From NCBI GenBank assembly GCA_011009095.1, contig VTPC01004177.1, forward strand, positions 71,026 to 135,025: 64,000 nucleotides of DNA, given 5' to 3'. A model generated the notes under the pieces. It saw only the letters and a program-made list of their open reading frames with translations. It was not told the origin of the DNA and ran no database searches. The DNA comes from Ignelater luminosus (Eukaryota; Arthropoda; Insecta; Coleoptera; Elateridae). This document shows positions 1 to 12,300 of the stretch, piece by piece (position 1 is the stretch's first letter; every line of letters begins with the position of its first letter). The position numbers and the translations under genes were made by a program.

Positions 1-440
1 TACTATTATTGCCTGTCCCCAGTTCTTAGGAATCCTTTTTGTTCTGTAGACCAACTGAAAGATCCTGAGTAGAGCTTACTTCAACATTTCAGGGGATTTG
101 ACCATATTCATCTTTCCAATGGCCTTTACTAGTTCCTCCATAGTAACGTCTCTCCCTTTCCCTCGTTGGTCTTCTATCTTTCCGCACCTCTCTCTTCCTC
201 GCCTCTATCTTTTCCTTCCAACAACTTCCAAGAGTGCTATTTCCACCTTTTCATAATCTGGTTCCGATCTCTCAACACATATCCAGAGGGCACTCTTTGT
301 GTTTTCTCATGTTTTTCACTACTTTAAAACATAGCTTCTGATTGCCACTGTAACACTTCTCCATAAACTGACCACGCTACAGCTTTAGCTTCAGCTACCT
401 TAATTTTGCACTCCCTCCTTTTTGTTCTGTACAGTGTGAT
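1..440 (-). mobile_element. RTE-like non-LTR retrotransposon fragment (linker and RT start)
   Basis: Read on the minus strand, about 1-240 gives the stretch before and into a reverse transcriptase: a helix of the EELVKAIGKMN type, then LLRIFQLVYRTKRIPKNW, which resembles the RT entry block (..IPEDWR..) of insect endonuclease-RT elements. A stop lies just before LLRIF and the KAPGxDGI block is missing, so it is not functional. The fragment continues off the left edge. It lies downstream of fragment 750-1770 in minus-strand order although it belongs upstream in an intact element, so these are separate or rearranged copies. Confidence 0.6.
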
Positions 441-750
441 CCAATTTCGATGGGATTAAATTTGTAACTTTCTTAGTAGCGCAAACAAATGAAAACGGCT
501 TAGGTACTCGTGACCTTTTTTTTCATGCTTATTCAATTATTTGTTTTTTCCCTAGAGAGAAAAAGTGAAAAATGGTCAATTCCTTCAATTTGCTGTAACT
601 TCTTTATTTTTGAAGCTAGAACAAATTCATTTTAGCAATGTTCAGGCACTTTTTAACGTAGAATTCAATGCCGTCTTTCTAGCCCTTTTCATAACTGCGC
701 TGTAACTCAAAATTGAAGTTTTTAAATGGAAAGTATAGTTGCCCATGGCT
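440..750. other. Spacer between retroelement fragments, nothing recognised
   Basis: AT-rich sequence without a convincing reading frame. It may be 3' untranslated sequence of the adjoining RTE-like piece, but nothing in it shows that directly. Confidence 0.4.
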
Positions 751-1770
751 TTACCAACTAAATGTTAAAGAAAAACAACTGATTACTTTGTAACTACAAT
801 TTCTTTTCCTTATGTTACTTTTTTCCAACATTAATCTTTGCTCTCCAACTCTTCTCAGTATTTCCTCATTCCTAACTTTATCTTTCCACTTGATGTTTAG
901 CATTCTCCTCCAGACCCACATCTCTAGCGCTTCTACTCTTTTCATATCCTTCTTCATCATAGTCTGTGCTTTACATCCGCACAACATTACACTCCATACA
1001 AAGCATTTTGCTATTCTCTTCCCCAGTTTCAAGCTTCAGTTTACTTTCCAAGATTCTACTCATCTTCCTGTACGCCTGTTTTGTCATTCCAGTTCTTATA
1101 TTTATCTTATGAAAACTCTCTTATTCGCATTACTTTGCTTTTCTTACGATTTATCCTTAATCTATCCTTTCAAGCTGTTTCAACATTTCTATCAAATCCT
1201 CTGTACTTTCTGCAAACAAGATCTTGTCGTCATCTTCCTCTAATTCTAATTCCAAAATTTTTTTCTCCAGCATTCTGTCTTCCTCAACATACTTGTTGAA
1301 AAAAGTAGGAGAAAGACAGTAGTCTTCACCAATTTCTAGCCAATCTGTCATATTTTCTCCAATCCTTATAGCTACTTTCTGTTCCTAAAACAAGTTTCTA
1401 GTCAGTCTTCTATCTATCCAATCTACTCTTTTATCTTTCAATATTTCCATTAGCTTTTCGCACAGTACGCAATCAAAAGCTTTCTCTAAGTCTAAAAAGC
1501 AGATGCTCAGGCTTTTTCTATTTTTCACATGTATTTTTCTCACCACCCCAATGCATCTTTTTTTCCCATTCCTTTTCTAAATCCAAATTGTTCTTAAGGT
1601 ATCACCTTCTCCATCTTCTTTACCGGTCTTCCGTTGAGTACTCTTAACAGCATCTTTGCTGCATGCACCACCAGATTTATCGTTCTGGGTTTCCCACACC
1701 TCTTTGCGTCATTCTTCTTCTCAAACGTCAGCCTCGCCTTCACGCGGCACAACCTGTTTTCACTAAAGAG
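750..1770 (-). pseudogene. RTE-like reverse transcriptase fragment (palm to C-terminus)
   Basis: The minus strand reads, in order, a GFRKGMG block, the RT palm motif CFLDLEKAFDCV (about 1490), a CLSPTFFN block followed by a degenerate catalytic DDD-ILFAES (about 1200-1300), and the C-terminal signature KRIAKCFVWSVMLCG...WVWRRML...RNEEILRRV (751-1032). This order is typical of the insect endonuclease-RT family of RTE type, often annotated as craniofacial development protein 2-like. Frames change between blocks and the YADD-like box is damaged, so it is a dead copy. It is opposite in orientation to the endonuclease fragment at 2090-3130. Confidence 0.75.
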
Positions 1771-2089
1771 AACGTGACGACCTAGGGACTTTCGGAATAA
1801 GAAGTCAACCTTCTACCAAGTGCCAACGGCCTCCTCGGAGGCCGGACGAGCGAGTTGTCGCAAAGGCGGAGGAGTCCACCAAAATCAACGACATCAGGAT
1901 GGGAAACCATCTCATTAAAGACCCATCGGGATATCTCAAGACTGTACGTAGAAGGACAAAAGAAACATACCATGGGGTCTTGGTATACTAAAAATAAGTC
2001 CGGAGGTACAACAATTCTCCAATCGGATCTCCTAGGGGAGGGGCAGTGTACAAAGAAAGCATGTCCAAAAGAGAAGAGAAAAAGAGCAT

Positions 2090-3130
2090 GAAAGACTGGG
2101 GATAGGCACTTGGAATGTCAGAAGCCTGCTAAAAGAAGAAAATCTTGAAAATCTCAGAAGAGAACTTGTGAAGGTGCTAGATTTTACTTTAGTGGCGACA
2201 AAAGAGACAAGAATGGAGTGGATGTGCTAGTAAGAGAAAAGATAGGGTTATGGCAGTGAAGTTTGAGGGAACGCCAAAAAATATTCTAGTGATTCAAGTC
2301 TAATGCCAACCAATGACCAAGAGGACGAGGAGGTGGAAAAAGTGTATAAGATTGAGAACATCTTGAAAGAAGAGGGTCAGGGGTATTGTAATATTCTGAT
2401 GGGAGACTGGAACGCTGTGGTGGAAAAAAGCGGTTGGTAGCGCAAATAAGAGAGGAGAAAGAGTGATGATAGAATTTTGCAAAGAGAAGCAAATGATAGT
2501 TGCAAACACGTGGTTTAAAGATCACAAAAGAAGGATATACACATGGAAGGCAGCCTGTGATCTATACAGGAAACAGATAGATTTTACATTGTTGGAAGAA
2601 AGTTTAGAAATGGTACTAAGAATGTGTGTGGATTTCCCCAAGCCGACCATGTCTACTGACTACTAACGACAGAGTTTAGCATAAGACTTAGGAAAGTAAA
2701 GCCTGCGAGAAGTGTAAGGACATGGGACTTGGAAAAACTAAAAGGTATGGATAAGGTGGAGATTGGCTACAAAATGGAAAGAGAAATAAGGAAACTAAAA
2801 CCATGCGATGGCGGTCCAAATGAGAAATGGGATGCAATGAAGTTTGAAATAAAAAAAGTGGCTAAAGAGGACTTAGGATACAAGAAGGGTAAGAGGATCA
2901 AAAAGTCCTGGACAACCCATGAGATGTTGGACAAAATGGAAGAAGAAAATATAAGAACACTAATAATGAAGACAGAAGAAGAATGTATAGAAAACTGAAT
3001 TAAAAAGCAGATGTGAATTGGAAATAGAAGATGAGCATGAATTCTTGCTAAAACTGTTCCAGCGTTGGAAGGAATACATGCAAGTGTTGTATGGAACAAA
3101 TGAAAAACCAGTTGAGGTTGAGGTAGAGTT
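2090..3130 (+). pseudogene. RTE-like endonuclease domain and linker fragment
   Basis: The plus strand reads TWNVRSLLKEENLE near 2110 (the GTWNVRSL start of apurinic-type endonucleases), ETRMEW for the QExRW block, ILMGDWNAVVEKSGW near 2400 (the GDFNA motif) and FKDHKRRIYTWKA...RKQIDFTL at 2510-2600, where DF replaces the usual DY. The basic linker follows (2729-2998), ending with a WKEYMQVLYG block near 3070 that normally precedes the RT. Frames are broken at about 2220 and 2660. Sequence 1800-2090 may be its 5' leader. No RT follows on this strand; intact-looking host exons begin at 3316. Confidence 0.75.
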
Positions 3131-3315
3131 GAAAACAGTAATAGGTAATGTTTTTTATGTCTATTTCGCTATCTAAGTATAGTCTACAGAATTTGGTTTG
3201 TAAAGTTTGGCAAAAATGGAATATTGTGCGCCCATCACAACACCATGCCATGTCACAATATGTGTCAACTTACAGATCATAATTTTATCTGACCGTTTAT
3301 ATTATTTTATACACA

Positions 3316-6300
3316 ATGCTAAATGTCAGTAGAAGCCAGAATTCCAGCGGTCTCAGTAAATCTGTCGCGGTAAGTTTAATTCTCAAAGTAGTTCATTTAA
3401 AATTTGTAGAGATAAAACGACTGATTTTTCAGTTCAAATTTGATGATGAGGAAAAACCTGTTCAAGATGGATCGGAAGTGGCGATTAATCGACCAAATCT
3501 TGCTCGTAAGAAAACTAATAATAACGATATTGTTTTATTTACGCATAATTCTAGATCACCGCAACGACATCAAAATGGAATTGTATAGATTGGCTAACGG
3601 TTTCAACCTTTTACTTATCATGGTTTACGTTTTATTGCTCATAAACGAGTTTCTAATTACAATACAGGTGAGGATGATTAATTTATGGCAAGTCAACCTT
3701 GGAATGCTTTCTTAGAATTTATTATTTACACGTTTCAGTCTGTAAGAGAACCAGAATCTTCAATAAAAGGACAGTGTCATATCAAGCAATTAGATAAAAC
3801 GAACTGGACATTAGATCAAAAACTCAATCTCACATCGCCTAGGTTAAAAGGGTTAAAAGGAGATGCTCTCGCATTTATACACGTTGCATTTTTTGTAGTA
3901 ATGGTGAATATGATAAAAGGTGTTATTACTACAAATTTGATTACGATTATCTTGCAAATTTATCATATGAAAAAGCACTAAAATTAGCAAAGCTTAAAGC
4001 TAATCAATCAGAAATTAAGAAATGTGAAAAATATCTATATAGAATAAACAAGTCGATAACATATTCTGTAATCACAGAAGTGAGTACCACGACGTAAATT
4101 AAATAACTTCGTAAACAATATTTCGATTTTTCAGTACGATCTGATGTGCGAACGTACACCCATACAGTCACTAAAATTTTTCACTATGATAGGACAAGCC
4201 ATTAGTGCTTTTGCTACAGGGATGCTAGCCGACATGTAAGGTAAAATGTGTTATGAAAAACAAACGGACTCAATTTATGTATTTCCAGTCATGGTCGGAG
4301 GTCGATTTTTGTTTTTGGAGCGGCCATGACATCGTTAGCATATTGTATAATCCCTACAGCGCCGAATTTAGGCCTAATGATAATAGGAAAGATGATATTA
4401 GGAATGGGCATCGCTTCGTTAAATATAAGTTTATTAGTAATATGTAAAATAATTGATAATGGGAAATTAATTTGATTAATTTCTAATTCAGTTACAGAGC
4501 TGTGTTGCAATAAGTATAGGTCCTGTTTGACCATTCTTACACATTCAGCTTGTCAGTTAGGAAAGGTTGTTGCAAATACGGTGATTTCTTGTGCTGTTCC
4601 ATGGAGGTTAACTGAGATTTGTATTGGATTTCCCTATGTAATAGTTTTATTTGGAATTATGTAAGTTAACGTTAGTCATATTGCACAGATTAGTCTGTAC
4701 CAGTGTTTCACAAAACTTTGAGTTTTCAAGACACTACTAATAAATAATAGAGTAATGTAATTGCTACCGATCGATAGTTTAGGTCTTCAATTAGAGTAGG
4801 CTGTGACCATTACACAACTTCAGTCGGTACTTTAAACTCAGCCAAGAAAATGACGATTGCGCAAGTGCCATTTGTGTTATTTTAACCTAACCTTAATCTA
4901 ACCTATAAACCAACAATATCAAAGCAAAAAGTAACGTAACTTTTTATTAGATTTCTGAACAAAACTTTGCATGGAAACACTTCTGACTTCGTCTTTTAAG
5001 CCCATTAAATTTTAAGTCAACTTTCAAATTTAAAATTTGAATTTTGTATTTGCAATCTCTTCACTTGTTATTTGGCTGTGTCTAAAGTACCGTTCTAACG
5101 TGGTGTACAGCCACGGCCTACCTTATTGGAAATTTAAACGATCGCTCGGTACTAACTGCATGTATTTAAAATTAATCTTTAAATCATAAAACTCAATTGT
5201 CACTTCTGTAATTCACAGAATTTATTTCGTTTGTGATATAGCACATTTCAATAAAAATAATTCTTAGAAGCTGTGTGAATGGTGAATGAAATAGTAGCTA
5301 TGTTATCTAAAAGTTGATGAGTGTTGATTCTCATTTAAGATGTTAATTGGGCTATTACCATACCCTGTTGCTATATTTCATCGCGACATTTCGCAAGCTG
5401 CCTCTGTGTCCGTCCTCAGGCGTTCGCCATGAGAAGGGCGGTTTGCTTTATTATTTTGCATTTCAAATTTACTTTTTTTTCGTAAATCACTGAGCTACTG
5501 AAGCAGTCTACTTATGTATATCATCATCAATGTGAAATGCCACCGAAGGAAGCCGACTCCTTAGAGGACTTAACCTTTCTTAAGCCTGGAAATGGTGGTT
5601 ATGTGAGATTTGTAGTGCGATCCTCGTAGGTGGTGGTGTTGATTCGCTGCTCTAACGATTCCGATGGCCGACACCAAGCAGACCCTCACGCCAATTCCGT
5701 GGCAGCTGCTAGTAGCTCATGGGGACGTCGAAATGGTTCATGCTGTGCACTAGCTCGCCCGACACCCAGGACGATCCAGTGCTCCAATGTGCCGAAGGAC
5801 ACCTAACAGGCGTTGGATTTAAACGATGATTGATGAGAAAAGGGAGAAAAAGCAAAACGGTGTTGATGTTGTTGTGTGGTGATATGTATGTGAGTATGAG
5901 TGCGGTTTTGGAGTGATTTGTGATGTATTCTGGTGCTGTGTTGTTACTGTTCCGGCATTTGCCTTCACCTCCAAGGAAAACCAGAGTAAAACCTTGGCAA
6001 GAACAGACTGCCTCATCTGCAGGTCCTGCAACAAAACGAGAAGAGCAGAATCGACATTCACTTTGTGTTGAGTGTAGTGGTAGGACGCAGAGGCGGGTAG
6101 ATCTGGTGTTGTTTAAGGTGTGGGGTTATCTGAGGGCGAAACATGGGTGCCGGTGGTCAATGATTGGTCGGGCAAACGTTTTGTACGTGTGTATTAAGGT
6201 ATGCGGGTGACAGCCTTGGAAGTTTCCGCGGACCACAGAGAGAATGGAGGCGCGTTTCTAAAGAGAGTCGAGACACTTGTTCAGCTCTGCGCCCCAATGA

Positions 6301-9300
6301 AGGGTGTATATGAATGTGCAGCCTAAATAAAGAATTAAAGGAAAGAGCTGGAGACGAGAGCTCCAGAGGTTCAGTTGAACGACCCTTTCTTGGGATTTGC
6401 TGCTGTTGACTTTGAATGAGTGACGAAAAAGGATAGCCTGTGACTTGTTTGGATTGGGTTTGATTCTCTAAAGGCCGAGCTAGGGCTCGAGCAAACAGGA
6501 CGCGACCGTGGCATGCTGTCCGCTGGCCCAGAGGGCTGTATCGTCGGCGTACTGGGTGATACGGACGCTTGAGGTGTGTAATGGAGCGAGTTCCGGTCGT
6601 AGGATGTCATGGCAATAGAGGATGAAGAGTATTGGAGAGAGGATCGGATTGGAGAGGACGCCTTTGATTCACACTCTGTGCTGTCGATGTAATAAGTAGC
6701 TATTGATAATTCTGCGAAGCCTGCTGGAATTTGGACGTTCAGGAGCTTTTGAAGAAGCCCCTCGTGACAGACCTTGTTAAAGGCACTTTCGATGTCTGAA
6801 AGACACCGGCGACACAGTAGCCTTAATTGAGGGATTTGGCTACGTCAGAGTGGTGTAGGAGCAGAAGGTCCGTGGTGAATTTTCCTTCACGGAAGAAGAT
6901 TGGAGTTCTCCAGCCGTGCTTTCAGTCTGTCCGCAAGAATTCTCTCGAAGGTCTTGCCTAAGACGTTCAGAAGGGCAATAGGCCGGTATGAGTCGGGGCC
7001 CGTGGGGTTCTTGTGTTTTTTGTAGGTCATGATGACGGTAGCTTTTTTTCAGGCTGAGGGTAAATAGCCGCAGCGTAAGCAGCGGTTGAAAATTAATGTT
7101 AGAAGCTCGGTGGCCTCGTGGGAGAAATGGCGAAAGACTTTCCTTGTCAGGGAGTCCTCGTCCGGAGTGGATTTTTTGCCAGAGGCAATAACCGCCACCG
7201 TTTTGTCTGCGCTGATGTTTTGGAGAATCTCGGGCAGAAGCGGATTGTTGGGTCTTTCTGCGGGGACAGCGATGAGGAGAGAAATGGAGTGACCGTTGCG
7301 AATTCGCATGCGAATTAGTGGGGCTTGTTCGTTGTCGAACAGAGGGTGTTGCTAGATTTGGTGCACTTCGTCGAGAAGGTCGGCGAAGAGTTGAGATTGT
7401 TTCAGCGGGTCCGTGATGACTTGGCCATTGTGGCGGAGGTGAGGTCTACGGTTGGATTTTTATTGTCCTGTGAGGGTTTCAAGCTTGTTTTAGAATCGGG
7501 TTCCGTCCCTATGTTCCAGGCTAGAGCAGAGGGCCGCCCAGCGCGCCTCCCGATACCTGGTCGTGAGCAGGAAGATCAGCGCGTTGAGACGGTTCCAGTC
7601 GGCTCTACTTATATACTTTTATAAGTTCTATTATAAGTTGCATGTTTGTAACTGGATGCACAGTAGGGATTTGCGTCGTTTGTTGGTGGTTGCGTCGTAG
7701 TTCTTTGCGCAGTATTGACATTCATATGGGATTTACTTCTCAGCTAGCCTGGCTAGTGCTGTATGTATGTAGCCTCTTTCAGTTTTTTACGAGTTCTGTT
7801 CTCCTCTTTGTGCATTATTCCATTGGATGCGGTGATCTTTATCTCATACGTGTTCCGCAATTCTCGAATTGTCGGTTTCTTCCTTCTTGATGTTATTTTT
7901 GTGTTCTTGAAGTTTCACCCGTAGAGGTCTACCTGTTTCTCCTATGTATGCCCTGCCATACTCGCATGGAACATTGTGGACACAGTTCTTCGTCTGCTGT
8001 TCGTTGCTGGGTTTGGTTTTGGTAATCATTTCCGTAAGCGTCCGCGAGGATTGAACGCCGTGCATATGTTGTATCTGTTTTGGTTCTTCGGAGTTGCGGA
8101 GACACCCGCTACATACGGGATGACAGCTGTGCATTGTATTTTAGCTGCATCATCTCCGCCTGTTCTGTCTTCTGTGTTTTAGTTGTTCTTGGACGTTAGG
8201 TTAGCTGCAGGTATTAAGTTAGCTGCTGTAGTATCAGGGTATCCATTCTCTCTAAGGGTTTGAGCTATTCTTTCCCTCTCCTTCTTCAGGTCTCTTTCTT
8301 TAGATCATATTGTCTTCGCTTTATCATAACGTATAGACATCTTGAACGTCAATTTTCACCCTTATGGGATAGTGAAAGTATCTACCTGTGTGGGTAAGTT
8401 TCTGGTATACGTTCGTTGTGAACTTGTCCCCGTTCCTTTGGACCAAGACGTCCAGGAGCGGTAGTTGTTGTTTAGACTCCACTTTCATTGTGAATATGAT
8501 CGAAAGACCATTATTATTGAGGGAGTGTAGGAAGTTGTCGAGTTCTTCAGTTCCATGAGGTCATATCACAAAGATGTCATCGACATACCTTAGCCACAAT
8601 CTCGGCTTTGCTTGGGACTAAGATGTCACCTTCTGCTCAAAATTCCTCCATGAAGATGTTGCTCATAATTGGGGAGAGCAGTGAAACTATTCCACGCTCG
8701 TCAACTTTTAGACATCAAGAGTTTCAAGAAGCGAGAAGGTTTCTTGTTACAAACCAACTACCAGGTTAACTCCGAGAACTGCTGCTGTTCATCAGGGGTA
8801 TCCACAGTCGGCGGTTGCCTACGATGCTCTCCTTCAATCCCCACCGGTAAACCAGCCGGTTTGGTCGTCCCGAAGGTTTCGAAGGTCTAAGACAGCAACC
8901 GTAAGAAACCAACGTTATCAAGAAATCTGGAAAGAAGAAGCTCGCCTTCTTAGTCGCAAATGCCACGAGACTACTGAATACTCCATCACAGGTCAAGAGA
9001 ACCACCAAAGTGACTTCAAGAAGCCGAAAATGCTTAAAGCCAAAAAGACAATTTGATTGTAAAATATAGTATCAGAAATTCTTAATGTTGATTTTTGAGC
9101 ATGTCAACTGTAATTCTTTATTCTGCGTTTTCTTCCGCAGAAGACTAATAGACGGAAAGGGCTATTTTATAATCTTGATGATTTTGCTACCACGAAACAA
9201 AATTAAGTTATAACTTATAAGTCAAACTCTGTTTTTTAGTTCTTCTGCTTTGACACATAAGCTCGAGTCGTTTTTCAGTCATGATTAAAGAAAAGCTACC

Positions 9301-12300
9301 AAACAAGATATAATTAATGTTTTCAACAGGTTTGTACCTGAATCCCCAAGATGGTTAATGGTAAAGTTCCAATGGGCAGGAGCTTGGAATGTCTTACACA
9401 ATATGGGTAGCATCGAAGAAGGATTTATGGTACAAAACCCTATTTTTAGACCCAGTAGTCCTACAAGACAGCTAAGAATATTTGGCAAAGATTATTTCAA
9501 ACGAAGAACCTTCATCAGCATGTTCATATGTGGAATTGCATGTTTAAGCTATTTCATTGTTTGTATGTCGTTATCAAGTTAATTTTTAAATACTCCCATA
9601 ATACAGTTGGACTAATCCTTTCAGTATCCACAGAAAAGAAGCAGCCCTTAACATCTATTCCCTTAGTTTTATCTATGGCACTGTTACATGTATTTATTGC
9701 AGATATAATTATTAGTTTAAATTAAAACATTAATCTTTGTAATTTCAGATGATTGCCATAATTATAACAGCCGGAATAGCGCACAGAAAATCTAAACGTT
9801 GCATATGTTCAACTTTATTTCTATTAGTGGCTGGCTGCTTTGTGGTATCAATCATGACAGAATGTATGCACTTAGAACTTTACGCTCGCTAAGCAATAAA
9901 CAAGTTTAAACTATTTATTTGTATTCTTGCAGCCAACTTTGTAAATGATTTAATGCTAACTCTGGCAGAAATATTCTCTGTGGTAATTTACATTGTCGTT
10001 ATTATTTATGTGATGGAAATGTTCCCCACTACGCACAGGGCAACTGCTTTAGGTGTAAATTTAACCTTTGGCGAGCTAATGGCTATTTTGTATTTGTATT
10101 ATCGATCACAATTGGTGAGTACAACAGTAATTATTTTAGGATTACATTTAGTTAAGACGTAGGAGCAAGATCGATTTTTTCCTTTTCTATAAGAAAATGG
10201 AAACGACAACCTTGTAAATTCGAGATTAATTAACGCTGGCAATTTTATATTATTTGAGATGCGCAGATTACCAGAATTAAAGCTAAAAACATATTTAGGA
10301 GGCAATATTGTAACAAACTTTAGATATAGAAACTGATTTAGATTCTTTTTCGAGAAAAACTTCATCGTTGAGATCACAAGTCTTAAAGTATAATAGGGAG
10401 GGGCTACGTCTGCATTTATGAAATGTGTATGTCTTTATCTCAAGAGAAGAACTGTTTTTAAGATCTATATTCCTTCAACATTTCAGTCCGTTGGATAAAA
10501 ATCCTCTACATCCTTAGTTACCGACACTTCTTGTTAAGAAGTTTTATTTTTAATTAGTACAGTCAACATCCCCATAATCCAAGATAGAGCCCTGCACGGG
10601 TCAAAGTTTCTAGGCCCCGCCAGACTGGGGACAAGCTTGACGAGGCCCAAAAAAATTTTGGTAACTTGTGGATCGGCCCAACAGGCCCGAGAGGTCAGAA
10701 CAGCCCGTGAGGCCCAAACGGCCAGACAAGTCTGAACGGCCCGACAGAGAAGCCCGAAATGCCGAGTCTGACAGGTTCAAACGGCTCGACGGACCTGTAT
10801 AGTCCGACAGGCCTTAGAAGCCCAAAGAGCCGAGAAGCCCAAACAGCCCGACAGGGCCGAACGTCCCGGGAAGTCCGACAGGCCAGAGAGATCTGAGTAA
10901 CATTATGAAAATGTACAAAGACATCTCCAGCCGACCGATCTGATCCTCTAGTGCAAAAAGTAGAAAATCTGGTCTTTCCTTAAGCTACAAGTGGATTGAT
11001 GGTTATGGACATGGTTATGTCTCTTTCCAGTTTTGATCTGCCATCATGATCCCTTGTTAGTCTTTTCACTAAAGGAGGTACTTGCTGTTCAACTTCCTTG
11101 TCTGACAACATTCCTTGATCAGCCACTGGACAGTAGTCATTATCACATTTTTTTATTTTGGACTTCTTGGCAGGTTGTTTCATACCTTTGGTACTTTGTG
11201 TTTTCGTACGTTTCATACATGTCTGTGCCGATTTCCAAATGGTAGGATGTTCAGAAGACTGAAGGCAGTCAGAAGGAACCAGAATTGTACGCCATTGCCG
11301 CAATCAGCATTCGATGCTCGTAGCTTCCTCGTCTGGAACAGTTCACACTCTTTCCCCCAATCATCTTGCACATGATAGACATAAAATTTTCAGCCAAGTT
11401 CGACGTTATAAAGGGTTTTCCAATAAGAGGTGTTATTTTGATATTCAAAGAAAAGTGCCATTTTTTAATATAAATGATCGGATGTTTATTTCATTATAAA
11501 GAGGAAGGTATGCCGTTAATAGTGGAAAATAACATCAGGCAAATGACCACCACGACCACGCTTACAGGACAATATCCTTTTCATGAAATTTTCCATAACC
11601 AAATCGCAAAGTGGCTGCCCTATGTCCTCGATAGCCTCACGAATTCCATCTTTGAGGTCTTGAATCGACGCTGGGCTGTTGGCGTAGACCTTCTCTTTCA
11701 CGTGGCCCCAAAGAAAGAAGTCGCAAGGTGTTAAATCACAAGATCTCGGTGGCCAATTGTGATCACCTCTTCGAGAGATAACACGGTCCGGAAACTTTTT
11801 CCGTAAAAGATCAATGGTTTCGTTGCTTGTGTGGCACGTAGCGCCGTCTTGTTGAAAGTAAACGTTGTCCAGATCAATACCATCCAATTCCGGCCATAAA
11901 AAATCGTTAATCATCTCTCGATAGCGCAATCCAGTCACCGTAACTGTTGCTCCAGCCTCATTTTCGAAAAAGTAAGGTCCAATGACTCCGCCGGACCATA
12001 AACCGCACCAAACAGTCACACGTTGAGGATAGAGAGACTTTTCAACAATAACTCTTGGATTTTCTGAGCCCCAGATCCGACGATTTTGCTTGTTGACGAA
12101 GCCACCGAGGTGGAAATGGGCCTCATCACTCAAGATGATTTTTCGATGGAATTCTGGATCATTTTCATGCATTTCAACGACCCAATCAGCAAAGACACGA
12201 CGTTGTTGATGATCGGCCGGCTTGAGTTCTTGTGTTAACTGGACTTTATAAGCCTTAAGACCCAAATCTTTATGCAAAATACGGTGTAATGACGTTTGTG

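Noticed and set aside
3739..3981. Apparent frameshift in the ectodomain of transporter A
   Set aside because: A 56-bp intron (3843-3898) at the same phase as in transporter B resolves it, so there is no lesion here.
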